DNA of 15,241 nt from UBA3222 sp002363035. GTDB taxonomy: Bacteria; Verrucomicrobiota; Verrucomicrobiia; Opitutales; UBA9783. Every line of letters begins with the position of its first letter. Positions within the stretch are counted from its first letter, which is position 1. The notes beneath the pieces are model-generated. The model made no database searches. It saw nothing but the letters and a program-made list of their open reading frames with translations, and had not been told where the DNA came from. This document shows positions 1-7,226 of the stretch, one piece after another. A program made the translations under genes and the position numbers. The DNA lies in contig CAMPCR010000023.1 of NCBI GenBank assembly GCA_946646575.1, positions 1 to 15,241 on the forward strand, read 5' to 3'.

Positions 1-217
1 TCGGTGGGGTAAAAAAGTATCTTTTAAAAGAAAGCACTGTGCTTCACCGCAACGGCGTACTTTAAAAACTTTGCAACAACCCAAAATCGCCTCTTCCGCG
101 ATGGTATTTTGCGTAGTATGCGATGTAAATCGTTGCAAGACTTCAAAATTGATATATGAGTCGTTTCTTTATTTTCATCTGAGAGGGAAAAGGAGAGCTT
201 TCTTCTTGGTGTGTTTC

Positions 218-1723
218 TTAGTGCAAACCATCCTCACGAATAATAACAAGCGCATGTCCCCTGGAAGCACATTTCAATTCACATTGTTGAAAACAAGAAT
301 AATCATTGTGCCACCCCTTTCCTATCTGCAAGTTCACGGATTTTACATTTTTGAAGAGACTTACCAATGCGTCTCTGTCATACTTCTCGCTCTTTGCCGG
401 CACCTCAAAACCTCTCAAACATGTTCCGAAAACCTCCCTTGGGTACGCTTCACGCGCCGCCCGCCAAATATTAGAATCACGCACATCGGATACGAAATGC
501 TGGAAATCCTCCTTTCTCAAAAGGTAATAAACGTCTCCCTCTCCACTACGCTTAAAGTAGCCCAAAAGTATAAACCTGTAACAACCTTCCTTAGGCAGTT
601 CATAAGATGAGTCCTCATGTTTTTTAACGCGAGGGTCGGAAGTGTTGCTAAAGAAAGTACAATTTTTGGATGTCGAGTCAACTTCCTCCTGGGTGGAATC
701 ACTACTTATTAAATCTTCATCACGGAGAATAAAAGCATTTCGCGAATGGCTGTTGTCGCCCGAAAGAATCACCGATGGAAGACATCCCTCAACTGAACCG
801 TCAACATTACAAAAAATGCCATCCACTTTCATCATGCCATCATTCCAGATATGAGCACCATTCAAAATCAGATTGTGTATGTAATTTTCCCCGCTCGTTT
901 TCAAAAGCGGTTCCTCATACACACCGATCAAATCTCCCCCGATCATTTTACAAAGCAGTTCCTTATGCACATCGATCACCTTGTGTACGCGATCTCCCTC
1001 GCTCGTTTTAAAAAGCAATCTCTCATGCACACCGTAATCCGTAAGTAAAACCGTATTGGCGTCCAAAAGCAGTCCCTTATTCCTATCGATCACCTTGTGT
1101 ATGTAATCTCCCTTGCTCGTTTTAAAAAGCAATCTCTTATACACACCGTAATCCATAAGTAAAACCGTATTGGCATTACAATTGTGCATTTTGATTACTT
1201 CCGTCTTATAGCTGCCTCTCGTAATCGAGAGCATGTTTGCTTTAACTGTGTCAATTTCAAAAGTTTGTCTGTCCACACCGTTTTGTATCTGCAAAGAATC
1301 CGTCTTCTTACCGCCCGTAATTTTCATAACACCGCCATTGAAACTGAATGTGTAACAAAATTTGAAGGAACCAATCTCAAAACTGAAACTTGTATGGTCT
1401 CCGGATGTATTTAAATTGACCATAACCTCGTGTGGGGATGTTCCCAAAGAAACCCGCTTTTCGCATAGGTTTCGAGTGACAGACAGCGCATCTGTTTGAC
1501 GTTTATCGATATTCATGCAATCAATTTGAAATTGATCTTCCATGCACTTCATGCAATCAATTTGAAATTGATCTTTCATGCACTGAATTTGAAATTGATC
1601 TTTGTCGTTTTTTACAGGAACGACTGTCAATACGTACTCATCCGCGCGCGCCGAGGCTCCTGTAAATAAGACAGCTGCCGAAAAGGCGCACGATCTTAAG
1701 AGAGATTTTAATTCCGTTCCCAT
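218..1723 (-). CDS. Exported repeat-containing protein of unknown function
   Basis: I do not recognise a family for this 501-residue protein. Residues 1-27 look like a Sec signal peptide: a basic start, a hydrophobic run (residues 12-21) and ASA-R-A-D with likely cleavage after A25 or A27. The mature protein should therefore be periplasmic, on the surface or secreted. Residues 42-71 hold three copies of a 9-12 residue unit built on DQFQI(D/Q)CM. Residues 184-290 hold two full copies and one degenerate copy of a 38-residue unit. The remainder (about 291-501) is non-repetitive. Cysteines are frequent (C48, C57, C60, C69, C87, C123, C182 and more). The ATG is preceded by AAGGA at 7 nt spacing. 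Base composition is AT-rich (23 G/C in bases 841-900) compared with the neighbouring clpX. The gene follows rsmE after a 111-bp AT-rich gap in which no convincing promoter or terminator was found. Bases 1-217 beyond its stop show no gene. The Sec signal argues against a classical T3SS effector. Confidence 0.75.
   Translation of the reverse strand: MGTELKSLLRSCAFSAAVLFTGASARADEYVLTVVPVKNDKDQFQIQCMKDQFQIDCMKCMEDQFQIDCMNIDKRQTDALSVTRNLCEKRVSLGTSPHEVMVNLNTSGDHTSFSFEIGSFKFCYTFSFNGGVMKITGGKKTDSLQIQNGVDRQTFEIDTVKANMLSITRGSYKTEVIKMHNCNANTVLLMDYGVYKRLLFKTSKGDYIHKVIDRNKGLLLDANTVLLTDYGVHERLLFKTSEGDRVHKVIDVHKELLCKMIGGDLIGVYEEPLLKTSGENYIHNLILNGAHIWNDGMMKVDGIFCNVDGSVEGCLPSVILSGDNSHSRNAFILRDEDLISSDSTQEEVDSTSKNCTFFSNTSDPRVKKHEDSSYELPKEGCYRFILLGYFKRSGEGDVYYLLRKEDFQHFVSDVRDSNIWRAAREAYPREVFGTCLRGFEVPAKSEKYDRDALVSLFKNVKSVNLQIGKGWHNDYSCFQQCELKCASRGHALVIIREDGLH
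854..1174 (-). repeat. 38-codon tandem repeats (2 full, 1 degenerate copy)
   Basis: Copy A is 1061-1174 (residues 184-221), copy B is 947-1060 (222-259) and a degenerate copy C is about 854-946 (260-290). The period is 114 bp, exactly 38 codons. Copies A and B share ANTVLL, DYGV, RLLFKTS.GD, HKVID and K.LL. Copy C keeps GVYE, LLKTSGENYIH and NLILN. The repeated LFKTS/GD/IHKVI pattern suggests short beta-hairpin units, but no known repeat family was recognised. Confidence 0.85.
1511..1600 (-). repeat. Short in-frame tandem repeats coding DQFQI(D/Q)CM units
   Basis: Three near-identical units lie directly behind the signal peptide of the 501-residue protein (residues 42-50, 51-62 and 63-71). 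The first two DNA copies on the plus strand begin at 1514 and 1550, a period of 36 bp. The third is offset by 27 bp, so all spacings are whole codons. Each of the two full copies contains a 17-bp perfect inverted repeat with 8-bp arms (1520-1536 and 1556-1572). The third copy keeps only part of it. Confidence 0.9.
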
Positions 1724-1834
1724 GGCTTTATCCTTAAGAGCAGTTTTGAGTTTTGCAAGTATTTTTTTCGAAATTTAGGAAGTTTTTTCAAAAAAGTGAA
1801 TAAAATATACTGAAAAAGTTGCAGGGAAACATTT

Positions 1835-2611
1835 TTACCGCACCTTCCCACCCCAAACCTTCAAAATCGTCACCAAACTCACAACGGCGGTTTCGGTTCT
1901 TAAAACGCAGGTCGGTGAATGAATTCCGCGGGAGATTTTTGACAAAAACGCTTCTTCATCGGACGAAAAGCCGCCTTCCGGACCGATAAGGCATGAAAAG
2001 AGCGTTTCCGAAGAGGCAGGGGAGAATTTTTCCAAAAGCGATGTATCTTGCGTGGGCGAGGTTTGTAGTGAAGCAGCATCGAGCGAGCCGTGAATACAAC
2101 AGCCTAAGGATAATGTTTGCAATTCTTTCAACGGAACGGGCGGATTTAATTGCGGCAGGAAGGGATTTTTTGCCTGTTTGCAGGCTTCGATGAGAATGCG
2201 CTTCCAACGTTCCGATCGCTGCTCCCAAATGTCGGGCGACCAGTGAAGACGTTCCGTGCGTTCGCTAAACAGCGGTTGAAGGCTTTGAATGCCGAGTTCG
2301 CACGTTTTGCGCAAGATCTCCTCAAACGTTGCGACGTGATTGGGGAGGCACAATAACAGTTGGAATTGTCGCGTCGGTTGGGGAGTTGGTTGCAACGGTT
2401 CTGTAAAATGCAGGAGGCAACTTTTCTTTTCAATCACCAAACGCCCGTCGCGCGTGTGACCGAAACCGTCGAAAGCGGTGATCTTGTCTCCCGAGCGGCA
2501 ATGCAACACCCGAACGACATGTCGGGCTTCGTCGGTCGGTAACGGCAGAACGGACGCAACACTTCGCAGTTCCTCAACGTACGCCCACGGTTGTTGCCGC
2601 GGGTGCTTCAC
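1835..2611 (-). CDS. rsmE: 16S rRNA m3U1498 methyltransferase RsmE
   Basis: RsmE methylates N3 of uridine 1498 in 16S rRNA, using S-adenosylmethionine, in assembled 30S subunits. The 258-residue protein has the usual length. It shows the N-terminal PUA-like part (HVVRVL with GDKITAFDG, residues 31-49). The SPOUT-knot motifs of the family follow: EACKQAKNPFLP (142-153), IGPEGGF (209-215) and LRTETA (237-242), which form the SAM-binding trefoil knot. The start is GTG and overlaps the clpX stop in a GTGA arrangement, so translation is probably coupled to clpX. It is the last gene of the doxX-tig-clpP-clpX-rsmE run. Residues 155-205 are less conserved-looking and rich in S/T/L. Assignment is firm from the motifs. 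Confidence 0.95.
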   Translation of the reverse strand: MKHPRQQPWAYVEELRSVASVLPLPTDEARHVVRVLHCRSGDKITAFDGFGHTRDGRLVIEKKSCLLHFTEPLQPTPQPTRQFQLLLCLPNHVATFEEILRKTCELGIQSLQPLFSERTERLHWSPDIWEQRSERWKRILIEACKQAKNPFLPQLNPPVPLKELQTLSLGCCIHGSLDAASLQTSPTQDTSLLEKFSPASSETLFSCLIGPEGGFSSDEEAFLSKISRGIHSPTCVLRTETAVVSLVTILKVWGGKVR

Positions 2612-3942
2612 GATAAAATCGGAGCCGTATGTTTCAAAACCGTTTCCTCGGTAATGCGTACCGTGCGAAGGGTTTTGTTTTCGGAAACCGCAAAAAAGGC
2701 ATCCAGCATCAGGCGTTCGATGATGGAACGCAACGCGCGGGCACCCGTTTTGAGCTCCAGTGCCTGCTGAACGATCGCCTTTACCGCCGCGTCGTCGATG
2801 ACGAGCTGCACATTTTCCATCGCGAACAGCTTTTCGTACTGCAACAGAAGTGCGTTTTTGGTCTGTTTTAAAATAAAGGTCAAATCTTCCGCCGTCAGTT
2901 CGCGTAACACCGAGATCACCGGCAGGCGTCCGACGAATTCCGGAATCATGCCGAATTGGATTAAATCCTCGGCTTGTACGTTTTGCTCGATGAACGCCGC
3001 CTCCGCTTCGTCGATTTTGGTGCCGCTGTGCTCAAACCCGACGATGTTGCGCCCCATGCGCTCGGCAATGATTTTGTTGAGACCGACGAACGCACCGCCG
3101 CAGATAAAAAGAATGTTGGATGTATTGACGCGAACGTATTCTTGTTCCGGGTGCTTGCGCCCGCCTCGGCGCGGAACATTGCATTCGGTGCCTTCCAGGA
3201 TTTTCAGCAATGCCTGTTGCACACCTTCGCCGGAAACGTCGCGGCTGATGGAAACGTTGTTGGTTTTGCGACCGATTTTGTCGATTTCATCCACGTAGAT
3301 GATGCCCGTTTCGGCGCGCTCCACATTATAATCCGCGGCTTGCAACAGCCGCAGAACGATATTTTCGACGTCTTCGCCGACGTAACCGGCTTCGGTGAGC
3401 GTCGTCGCGTCGGCAATCGCGAATGGTACATTCAGCGTGCGTGCCAGCGTGCGCGCCAACAGCGTTTTTCCGCTCCCCGTCGGACCGACAAACAGAATGT
3501 TGCTTTTCTCGATTTCGACGTTTTTCAGAGCTTCCGGAACCGTATCCGTCAGTTGCAGACCGTCTTCGATTTCAAAGGTCGTCAGTCCTTTTTGCGTTAC
3601 CAGACGCTTGTAGTGGTTATAAACCGCCACCGCCAGGGTCTTTTTGGCGTGCTCCTGCCCGATAATATAGTCATCTAAAACGCCTTTGACGGTCTTGGGC
3701 GATAAAATTTTCAGCTTCGGAAGCGGCTTCTTCGGTTTTTTGGATTTTGCAAACGACGGTTCCTCCTCTTCGCCTTCGTAATAAACCTCTTCCGCTTCAT
3801 CTTCCTCTTTGTCGAGCATATCGCAACAAACGTCGATGCATTCATCGCAGATGCCCGTCTTGCCGTCGGGGGAAGAAATCAACTTTTCGACCTGATCCGC
3901 CGAACGACCGCAAAAAGAACAATGCGTTGCGTCTTTTGCCAT
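2608..3942 (-). CDS. clpX: ATP-dependent Clp protease ATP-binding subunit ClpX
   Basis: ClpX is a hexameric AAA+ unfoldase that recognises tagged substrates and threads them into ClpP. All landmarks are visible in the 444 residues. The N-terminal zinc-binding domain has C8, C11, C32 and C35. An acidic linker (about 45-62) follows. Further motifs are Walker A GPTGSGKT (153-160), the GYVG pore loop (187-190), Walker B IIYVDEID (214-221), GRKH (261-264) and the sensor-2 GAR (400-402). The ClpP-binding tripeptide, IGF in Escherichia coli, reads VGF here (301-303). The start codon overlaps the clpP stop by 1 nt (TGATG) with no clear ribosome binding site, which suggests coupled translation. The protein is about 20 residues longer than E. 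coli ClpX (424), mainly through the acidic linker. Confidence 0.98.
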   Translation of the reverse strand: MAKDATHCSFCGRSADQVEKLISSPDGKTGICDECIDVCCDMLDKEEDEAEEVYYEGEEEEPSFAKSKKPKKPLPKLKILSPKTVKGVLDDYIIGQEHAKKTLAVAVYNHYKRLVTQKGLTTFEIEDGLQLTDTVPEALKNVEIEKSNILFVGPTGSGKTLLARTLARTLNVPFAIADATTLTEAGYVGEDVENIVLRLLQAADYNVERAETGIIYVDEIDKIGRKTNNVSISRDVSGEGVQQALLKILEGTECNVPRRGGRKHPEQEYVRVNTSNILFICGGAFVGLNKIIAERMGRNIVGFEHSGTKIDEAEAAFIEQNVQAEDLIQFGMIPEFVGRLPVISVLRELTAEDLTFILKQTKNALLLQYEKLFAMENVQLVIDDAAVKAIVQQALELKTGARALRSIIERLMLDAFFAVSENKTLRTVRITEETVLKHTAPILS

Positions 3943-4556
3943 CAGGAGTTTGCGGTTTCCGTTTTTTGCGGGTTATTGACGATCACGCGATCGATGAGAC
4001 CGTAGGCGCGCGCTTCCTCGGCGGTGAGGAAGAAATCGCGGTCGGAATCCTTTTCAATGCGCTCGATCGGTTGCCTGCTGTGTTTAGCAAGAACACCGTT
4101 CAGCGTGGCACGCCAGCGGAGAATTTCCTTCGCGGCAATCGAAATATCCGATGCCTGCCCCGTCGCGCCGCCCGACGGCTGATGGATCATAACGCGGCTG
4201 TTCGGGAGCGCGTAACGTTTCCCCGGCGTTCCCGCCGCAAGCAGTACCGTCGCCATGCTCGCCGCCTGACCGATGCAGTAGGTGACGATGTCGCAGTGCA
4301 GGAAGTTCATGGTATCATAGATCGCCATACCCGCCGTCACGCTTCCGCCCGGGCAGTTGATGTACAAATGGATGTCTTTCTTGCCGTCTTCCATTTGCAA
4401 AAACAGCAACTGGGCAATGACGGAATTGGCGACGAAATCATCGATGGGCGTGCCGATAAAGACAATGCGGTCTTTCAGCAACCGACTGTAAATATCCCAC
4501 GAACGTTCGCCGCGACCGTCGCGCTCGTAGACATAAGGAAGGGGAAGGTAGGGCAT
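3942..4556 (-). CDS. clpP: ATP-dependent Clp protease proteolytic subunit ClpP
   Basis: ClpP is the serine peptidase that forms the double-heptamer chamber of the ClpXP protease in the cytoplasm. The 204-residue sequence has the catalytic triad in family context. S100 lies in GQAASMA, H125 in MIHQPSGG, and D174 in DRDFFLT, where E. coli has D171. The N-terminal region (PYVYERDGRGERSWDIYSRLL) is typical. Only a short propeptide, if any, precedes it. The gene starts 5 nt after the tig stop and overlaps clpX by one base. No clear Shine-Dalgarno sequence is seen, so it probably relies on coupling from tig. Confidence 0.98.
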   Translation of the reverse strand: MPYLPLPYVYERDGRGERSWDIYSRLLKDRIVFIGTPIDDFVANSVIAQLLFLQMEDGKKDIHLYINCPGGSVTAGMAIYDTMNFLHCDIVTYCIGQAASMATVLLAAGTPGKRYALPNSRVMIHQPSGGATGQASDISIAAKEILRWRATLNGVLAKHSRQPIERIEKDSDRDFFLTAEEARAYGLIDRVIVNNPQKTETANS

Positions 4557-4561
4557 AACAA

Positions 4562-5890
4562 TTATGAAGCAGGATTTTCGGTATTCGGGTGCGCTTTTCG
4601 GAACAATAAAACGAAAAGCCAGTTAATCATCTTCGCCTGAAACGCCTTCATGCGAATATCTTCCCGCAGGGCTTCGTCCTGTTGGAGCTTTTGCACCAAC
4701 TGCTTCGGCGGAATGCGCAAACTGCGGGATTCCTGTAGAATAATCGGATCAAAATCGTGACTTTCCAGCTTTAATTTTTCTTCTTCGAAAATTTTCTCGA
4801 AGCAAAGGTTCAACTTTACGCGATCAATGGCAATCGTTCGCGCCTTTTCGTGCAAATCCTCCTTCTGTGCCTCCATTTCTTCGCGTTTAACGCCGTGCGC
4901 CGAAAATAAATTTACCATTTCCCGCAACACCTTGTCGGTCGTGTTTTTTATCCACGTCGGCGGCAGATCGCTTGTGACCGACTGAATGAGAAAATCCGCA
5001 ATGCGCTGCTTTTGTTCGGAAGCGTATTCGTACTCCTTTTGTCGGCGAATGCTCTCTTCGGCAAAAGATGCCAGCTGTTCCGCATCCTTAACCTGCAACT
5101 TTTTAAACAGCTCTTCATCCAACGGCGGCAGTTTGACTTCTCGCACCTCCAAAACGGATACGTGATAGGTACCTTCCTTTTTTCGCAACGCTTCAACGGC
5201 GAAATCTTCGGGGAAATGTACCGCAATATCCTTTTCGTCGCCGGCTTTCAAACCGATCAACCCCGAAACGATCTCGGGAATGCCGAATCCGTCCTTCGCG
5301 TCCGCCTCTTCCCAGGTTCCCGTCTGCTTGCCCCACAACGGCGGTACATTCCCGTAACTTTGAACGGGTTTGCCGTCGACTGTGCCTTCGTAGGAAAGCT
5401 TTACGTAATCCTTCGATCGTACCGCACGCTCCACCGTTTCGTACGTCGCGTGCTGCTTCCGCAGGCGATCAATAAAAATTGTCTTTTCCTCCTCCGAGAC
5501 GGTAATGTTCATTTTCTCCAGAGGAAAATTTTTGTAATCGGGCAGCGTCAACTGCGGTGCGACTTCAAATTCCGTCTCCAACAACCGCCCTTTATCCTTG
5601 TCGGAAAGATCCGCCTTTGTGACGGACACAATTTTCAACGACGGTTGTTCTTCTCTGATTTGACGCAACGCCCGCTGCAACAGTTCCTGACGTATTTCCG
5701 CTTCCATACCGTCGCCGAGACGTTGTTTTAAAAGCTCAAACGGCACTTTCCCTTTTCGAAATCCCGGAAGCGTCGCCGTCGCCTGCAACCGCTTTAACAC
5801 TGATAATTGTGCCGCTTCGCACTCCTTCGCATCAAACGTAACGGTTGCCTTTTGTACAACCGAACTGACGGGTTCACTATGAATTTTCAC
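4562..5890 (-). CDS. tig: Trigger factor (ribosome-bound chaperone and prolyl isomerase)
   Basis: Trigger factor binds at the ribosomal exit tunnel and holds nascent chains. The 442-residue protein has all three domains. The N-terminal ribosome-binding domain carries the signature loop GFRKGKVP (43-50). An FKBP-type peptidyl-prolyl isomerase domain (about 160-250) begins KDYVKLSYEGTVDGKP. It includes an insertion-like stretch (181-200) and ends in YHVSVLEVREVKLP. The helical chaperone domain covers about 255-442. The start is GTG, chosen because an AAGGA motif lies 8 nt upstream and the reading frame then covers the whole N-domain. A nearby ATG is out of frame. It follows the doxX-like gene by 18 nt and precedes clpP by 5 nt, the common tig-clpP-clpX order. 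Confidence 0.97.
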   Translation of the reverse strand: MKIHSEPVSSVVQKATVTFDAKECEAAQLSVLKRLQATATLPGFRKGKVPFELLKQRLGDGMEAEIRQELLQRALRQIREEQPSLKIVSVTKADLSDKDKGRLLETEFEVAPQLTLPDYKNFPLEKMNITVSEEEKTIFIDRLRKQHATYETVERAVRSKDYVKLSYEGTVDGKPVQSYGNVPPLWGKQTGTWEEADAKDGFGIPEIVSGLIGLKAGDEKDIAVHFPEDFAVEALRKKEGTYHVSVLEVREVKLPPLDEELFKKLQVKDAEQLASFAEESIRRQKEYEYASEQKQRIADFLIQSVTSDLPPTWIKNTTDKVLREMVNLFSAHGVKREEMEAQKEDLHEKARTIAIDRVKLNLCFEKIFEEEKLKLESHDFDPIILQESRSLRIPPKQLVQKLQQDEALREDIRMKAFQAKMINWLFVLLFRKAHPNTENPAS

Positions 5891-5908
5891 AAAATCATCC
5901 TTTCTTAC

Positions 5909-6319
5909 CTATTTTTTTACGCCAAAACGCCCTGATCCGATGAATAAAAACGTCAGACCGATGAATATCATCAACGCCGAAGGCGCGTATGGCGAGACAA
6001 AAAAGAATGCGAGCGATACTCTCTGCCACGCGCCGATGAGCCCCATGACCGAAACGGTTGCCATGGCGCATCGGAAGTAAAAGCCCAGGATGGTGAAAAT
6101 TCCGCAGGCAATCAGCAAAAGTGCAGCGACAATGCCCCAAAACACGCCCGAAAACGGCAAGCCGACGGCAGTTGCCGCTTCACCAAGATGTTTTAACGCC
6201 CCTCCGCTACGTAATGAGCAGACGCCGTGTACCGTCAGGCACGCTCCGAAAAGCACGCGAAACAGCAACAGCCCGAAGTCCTGCTTTTCAAAAAACTGAC
6301 CTATCTTGGGTATTGCCAT
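5909..6319 (-). CDS. DoxX family membrane protein
   Basis: This 136-residue protein has four predicted membrane helices, at roughly residues 15-34, 56-75, 80-98 and 112-129. It shows the DoxX-like pattern: LLLFRVLFGACLTVHGV near the start, a G.A..L...G.P loop, and a short basic C-terminus. DoxX relatives are small inner-membrane proteins, some linked to redox or thiol balance. The exact role here cannot be read from sequence. The ATG has AAGGA at 7 nt spacing. It stands 18 nt before tig and is the first clear gene of the housekeeping operon, an unusual partner for tig-clpPX. No convincing promoter was found just upstream. Confidence 0.8.
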   Translation of the reverse strand: MAIPKIGQFFEKQDFGLLLFRVLFGACLTVHGVCSLRSGGALKHLGEAATAVGLPFSGVFWGIVAALLLIACGIFTILGFYFRCAMATVSVMGLIGAWQRVSLAFFFVSPYAPSALMIFIGLTFLFIGSGRFGVKK

Positions 6320-6337
6320 TTGTTTATCCTTCCCGCT

Positions 6338-6568
6338 TTAGGTCGCCATCATAAAACTGCCGTCCGCTCCGACGTGCACCTGATGGTACCTGCCGCTACC
6401 TAATCGCTCCTGCCGTTTTAAACCGTCGTTATAAGATCCGTTGCCCGTTTTCACGTACACACCTGACGGTACCCGAAAAAGTGTTTCGAGGCAATCGAAA
6501 AATAACGCCGCAGAGCTTCGGAACGGCACAAAACAACCCCCACGAATGCGTCGTTTCCGAATATACAC
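6338..6568 (-). pseudogene. Doubtful 76-codon frame, possible gene remnant
   Basis: An open frame with a GTG start, directly preceded by an in-frame stop, codes for 76 residues that I do not recognise. Its second half (VPSGVYVKTGNGSYNDG and GSGRYHQVHVGADGS) looks protein-like; the first half is basic and cysteine-containing without clear structure. There is no properly spaced ribosome binding site, as AAGG abuts the GTG. A related peptide, GYRQV, appears in a different minus-strand frame near 6460-6475 and resembles RYHQV in this frame. Two imperfect copies of a roughly 20-bp DNA unit, each containing GGTACC (6385-6390 and 6468-6473), cause this. A frameshifted remnant or non-coding DNA is as likely as a real gene. 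Confidence 0.25.
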
Positions 6569-6590
6569 CCTTCAGCCGAACCCCAGTGTT

Positions 6591-6854
6591 CTAATCTTTG
6601 GTTTTGCTCTCTAGAGAGGGATCGTTTTTCTCAACCTTACACCAATAAGGAATATTGGCTTTCTTGGTATCCTTAGTATTCTCGGTAAACCGAAGTAGGT
6701 AACTGTTTTTCGGATTTGAGTCATCATATATCAAAGCCGTCTTTAGACCGCTTTTCGGATCAACAACTGTTACACTGGAGTAAGAACCAGCGAAACAAAT
6801 CGAACGACTAACCGCCGCTACTGCTACACCCAACATGAAACATTTACCCTTCAT
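6591..6854 (-). CDS. Small exported protein of unknown function (87 aa)
   Basis: I do not recognise this protein. Residues 1-22 resemble a Sec signal peptide (MKGKCFMLGVAVAAV followed by SRSICFA-G), with likely cleavage after A22. The arginine at position 17 is unusual for such a signal. The mature part of about 65 residues is polar, starts with beta-like sequence (SYSSVTVVDPKSGLKTALIYDD), and ends in a lysine-rich tail with a single cysteine. Expression signals are strong: an AAGGAG motif about 7 nt before the ATG and a good sigma70-type promoter upstream. The gene is AT-rich (23 G/C in bases 6661-6720), like the 501-residue exported protein at the left end. It stands alone between the T3SS terminator and the doxX-tig-clpPX block. 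Confidence 0.65.
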   Translation of the reverse strand: MKGKCFMLGVAVAAVSRSICFAGSYSSVTVVDPKSGLKTALIYDDSNPKNSYLLRFTENTKDTKKANIPYWCKVEKNDPSLESKTKD

Positions 6855-6873
6855 GGCATTTCTCCTTTAGAAA

Positions 6874-6902
6874 ATTAGAAGAAAAATGACGTGATATGTC
6901 AA
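6874..6902 (-). promoter_or_regulatory. Sigma70-type promoter for the 87-aa gene
   Basis: On the minus strand a perfect -35 box TTGACA (6897-6902) is followed by a 17-bp spacer and the -10 box TCTAAT (6874-6879), one mismatch from consensus. A start about 7 nt downstream would fall near 6867, at the edge of the AAGGAG ribosome binding site (6862-6867). The leader would then be only about 13 nt. Confidence 0.65.
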
Positions 6903-7182
6903 CTCCAATGAAGAAGAAACGCCATGGATTTGCTGTCTAATGGCATTGTGAATTGAAAAAATGTGCTCCGCAGGTGTTTTAAAAACAGGCGGTTGAAGGC
7001 ACTTCGACGGTTTTGTGTACAAATTCGTGTGGAGGTGTGTTCCTTCAGATACGGAATGATGCGTTTAAGGGTGCACAATCCGCTCCGTAAAGGTGTGTTG
7101 CTTGGGGATTTTCGAAAGATTTGTGAAATCGGATATCGAAATTTCGGTTACAAAGACCGTTTTTTGTTTTTTTTAATAAAAC
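6903..7182 (-). other. Gene-poor spacer between the T3SS terminator and the 87-aa gene
   Basis: No convincing gene is seen in this stretch of about 280 bp. A plus-strand frame beginning at 6963 runs through it and then antisense into sctR. It has no ribosome binding site, a basic low-quality composition, and is best explained as chance. The right end (7160-7182) holds T and A runs that can pair with the A run of the neighbouring terminator. Confidence 0.5.
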
Positions 7183-7207
7183 AAAAAAAAGCGCGTTTTT
7201 CCGCTTT
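7183..7207 (-). terminator. Intrinsic terminator ending the T3SS operon
   Basis: Read on the minus strand, AAAGCG (7207-7202) pairs with CGCTTT (7193-7188) around an 8-nt loop and runs into a T-tract (to 7183). It begins 20 nt after the sctR stop. A second AT-only inverted repeat lies just beyond (about 7160-7190) and may add to it. Confidence 0.75.
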
Positions 7208-7226
7208 GACAGCTACACTTGTTGCC

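Noticed and set aside
71..610. 179-codon plus-strand frame at the left end
   Set aside because: It lies mostly antisense to the 501-residue exported protein, has no ribosome binding site and reads as low-quality sequence.
1511..1600. CRISPR-like array
   Set aside because: The repeats are in-frame coding units with no unique spacers between them and no cas genes nearby.
218..1723. T3SS effector
   Set aside because: A clear Sec-type signal peptide suggests export by Sec rather than by the injectisome; proximity to the T3SS alone is not enough.
1724..1834. Promoter or terminator in the gap between rsmE and the 501-residue gene
   Set aside because: The stretch is AT-rich with several weak -10-like words and a 6-bp A/T inverted repeat, but no -35/-10 pair with proper spacing and no GC-bearing hairpin.
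2974..3678. 234-codon plus-strand frame
   Set aside because: It is a shadow antisense to clpX, whose motifs are beyond doubt.
3747..4640. 297-codon plus-strand frame
   Set aside because: Antisense to clpX and clpP, very arginine-rich, typical of a shadow in GC-rich DNA.
5012..5731. 239-codon plus-strand frame
   Set aside because: Antisense to the trigger factor gene; no initiation signal.
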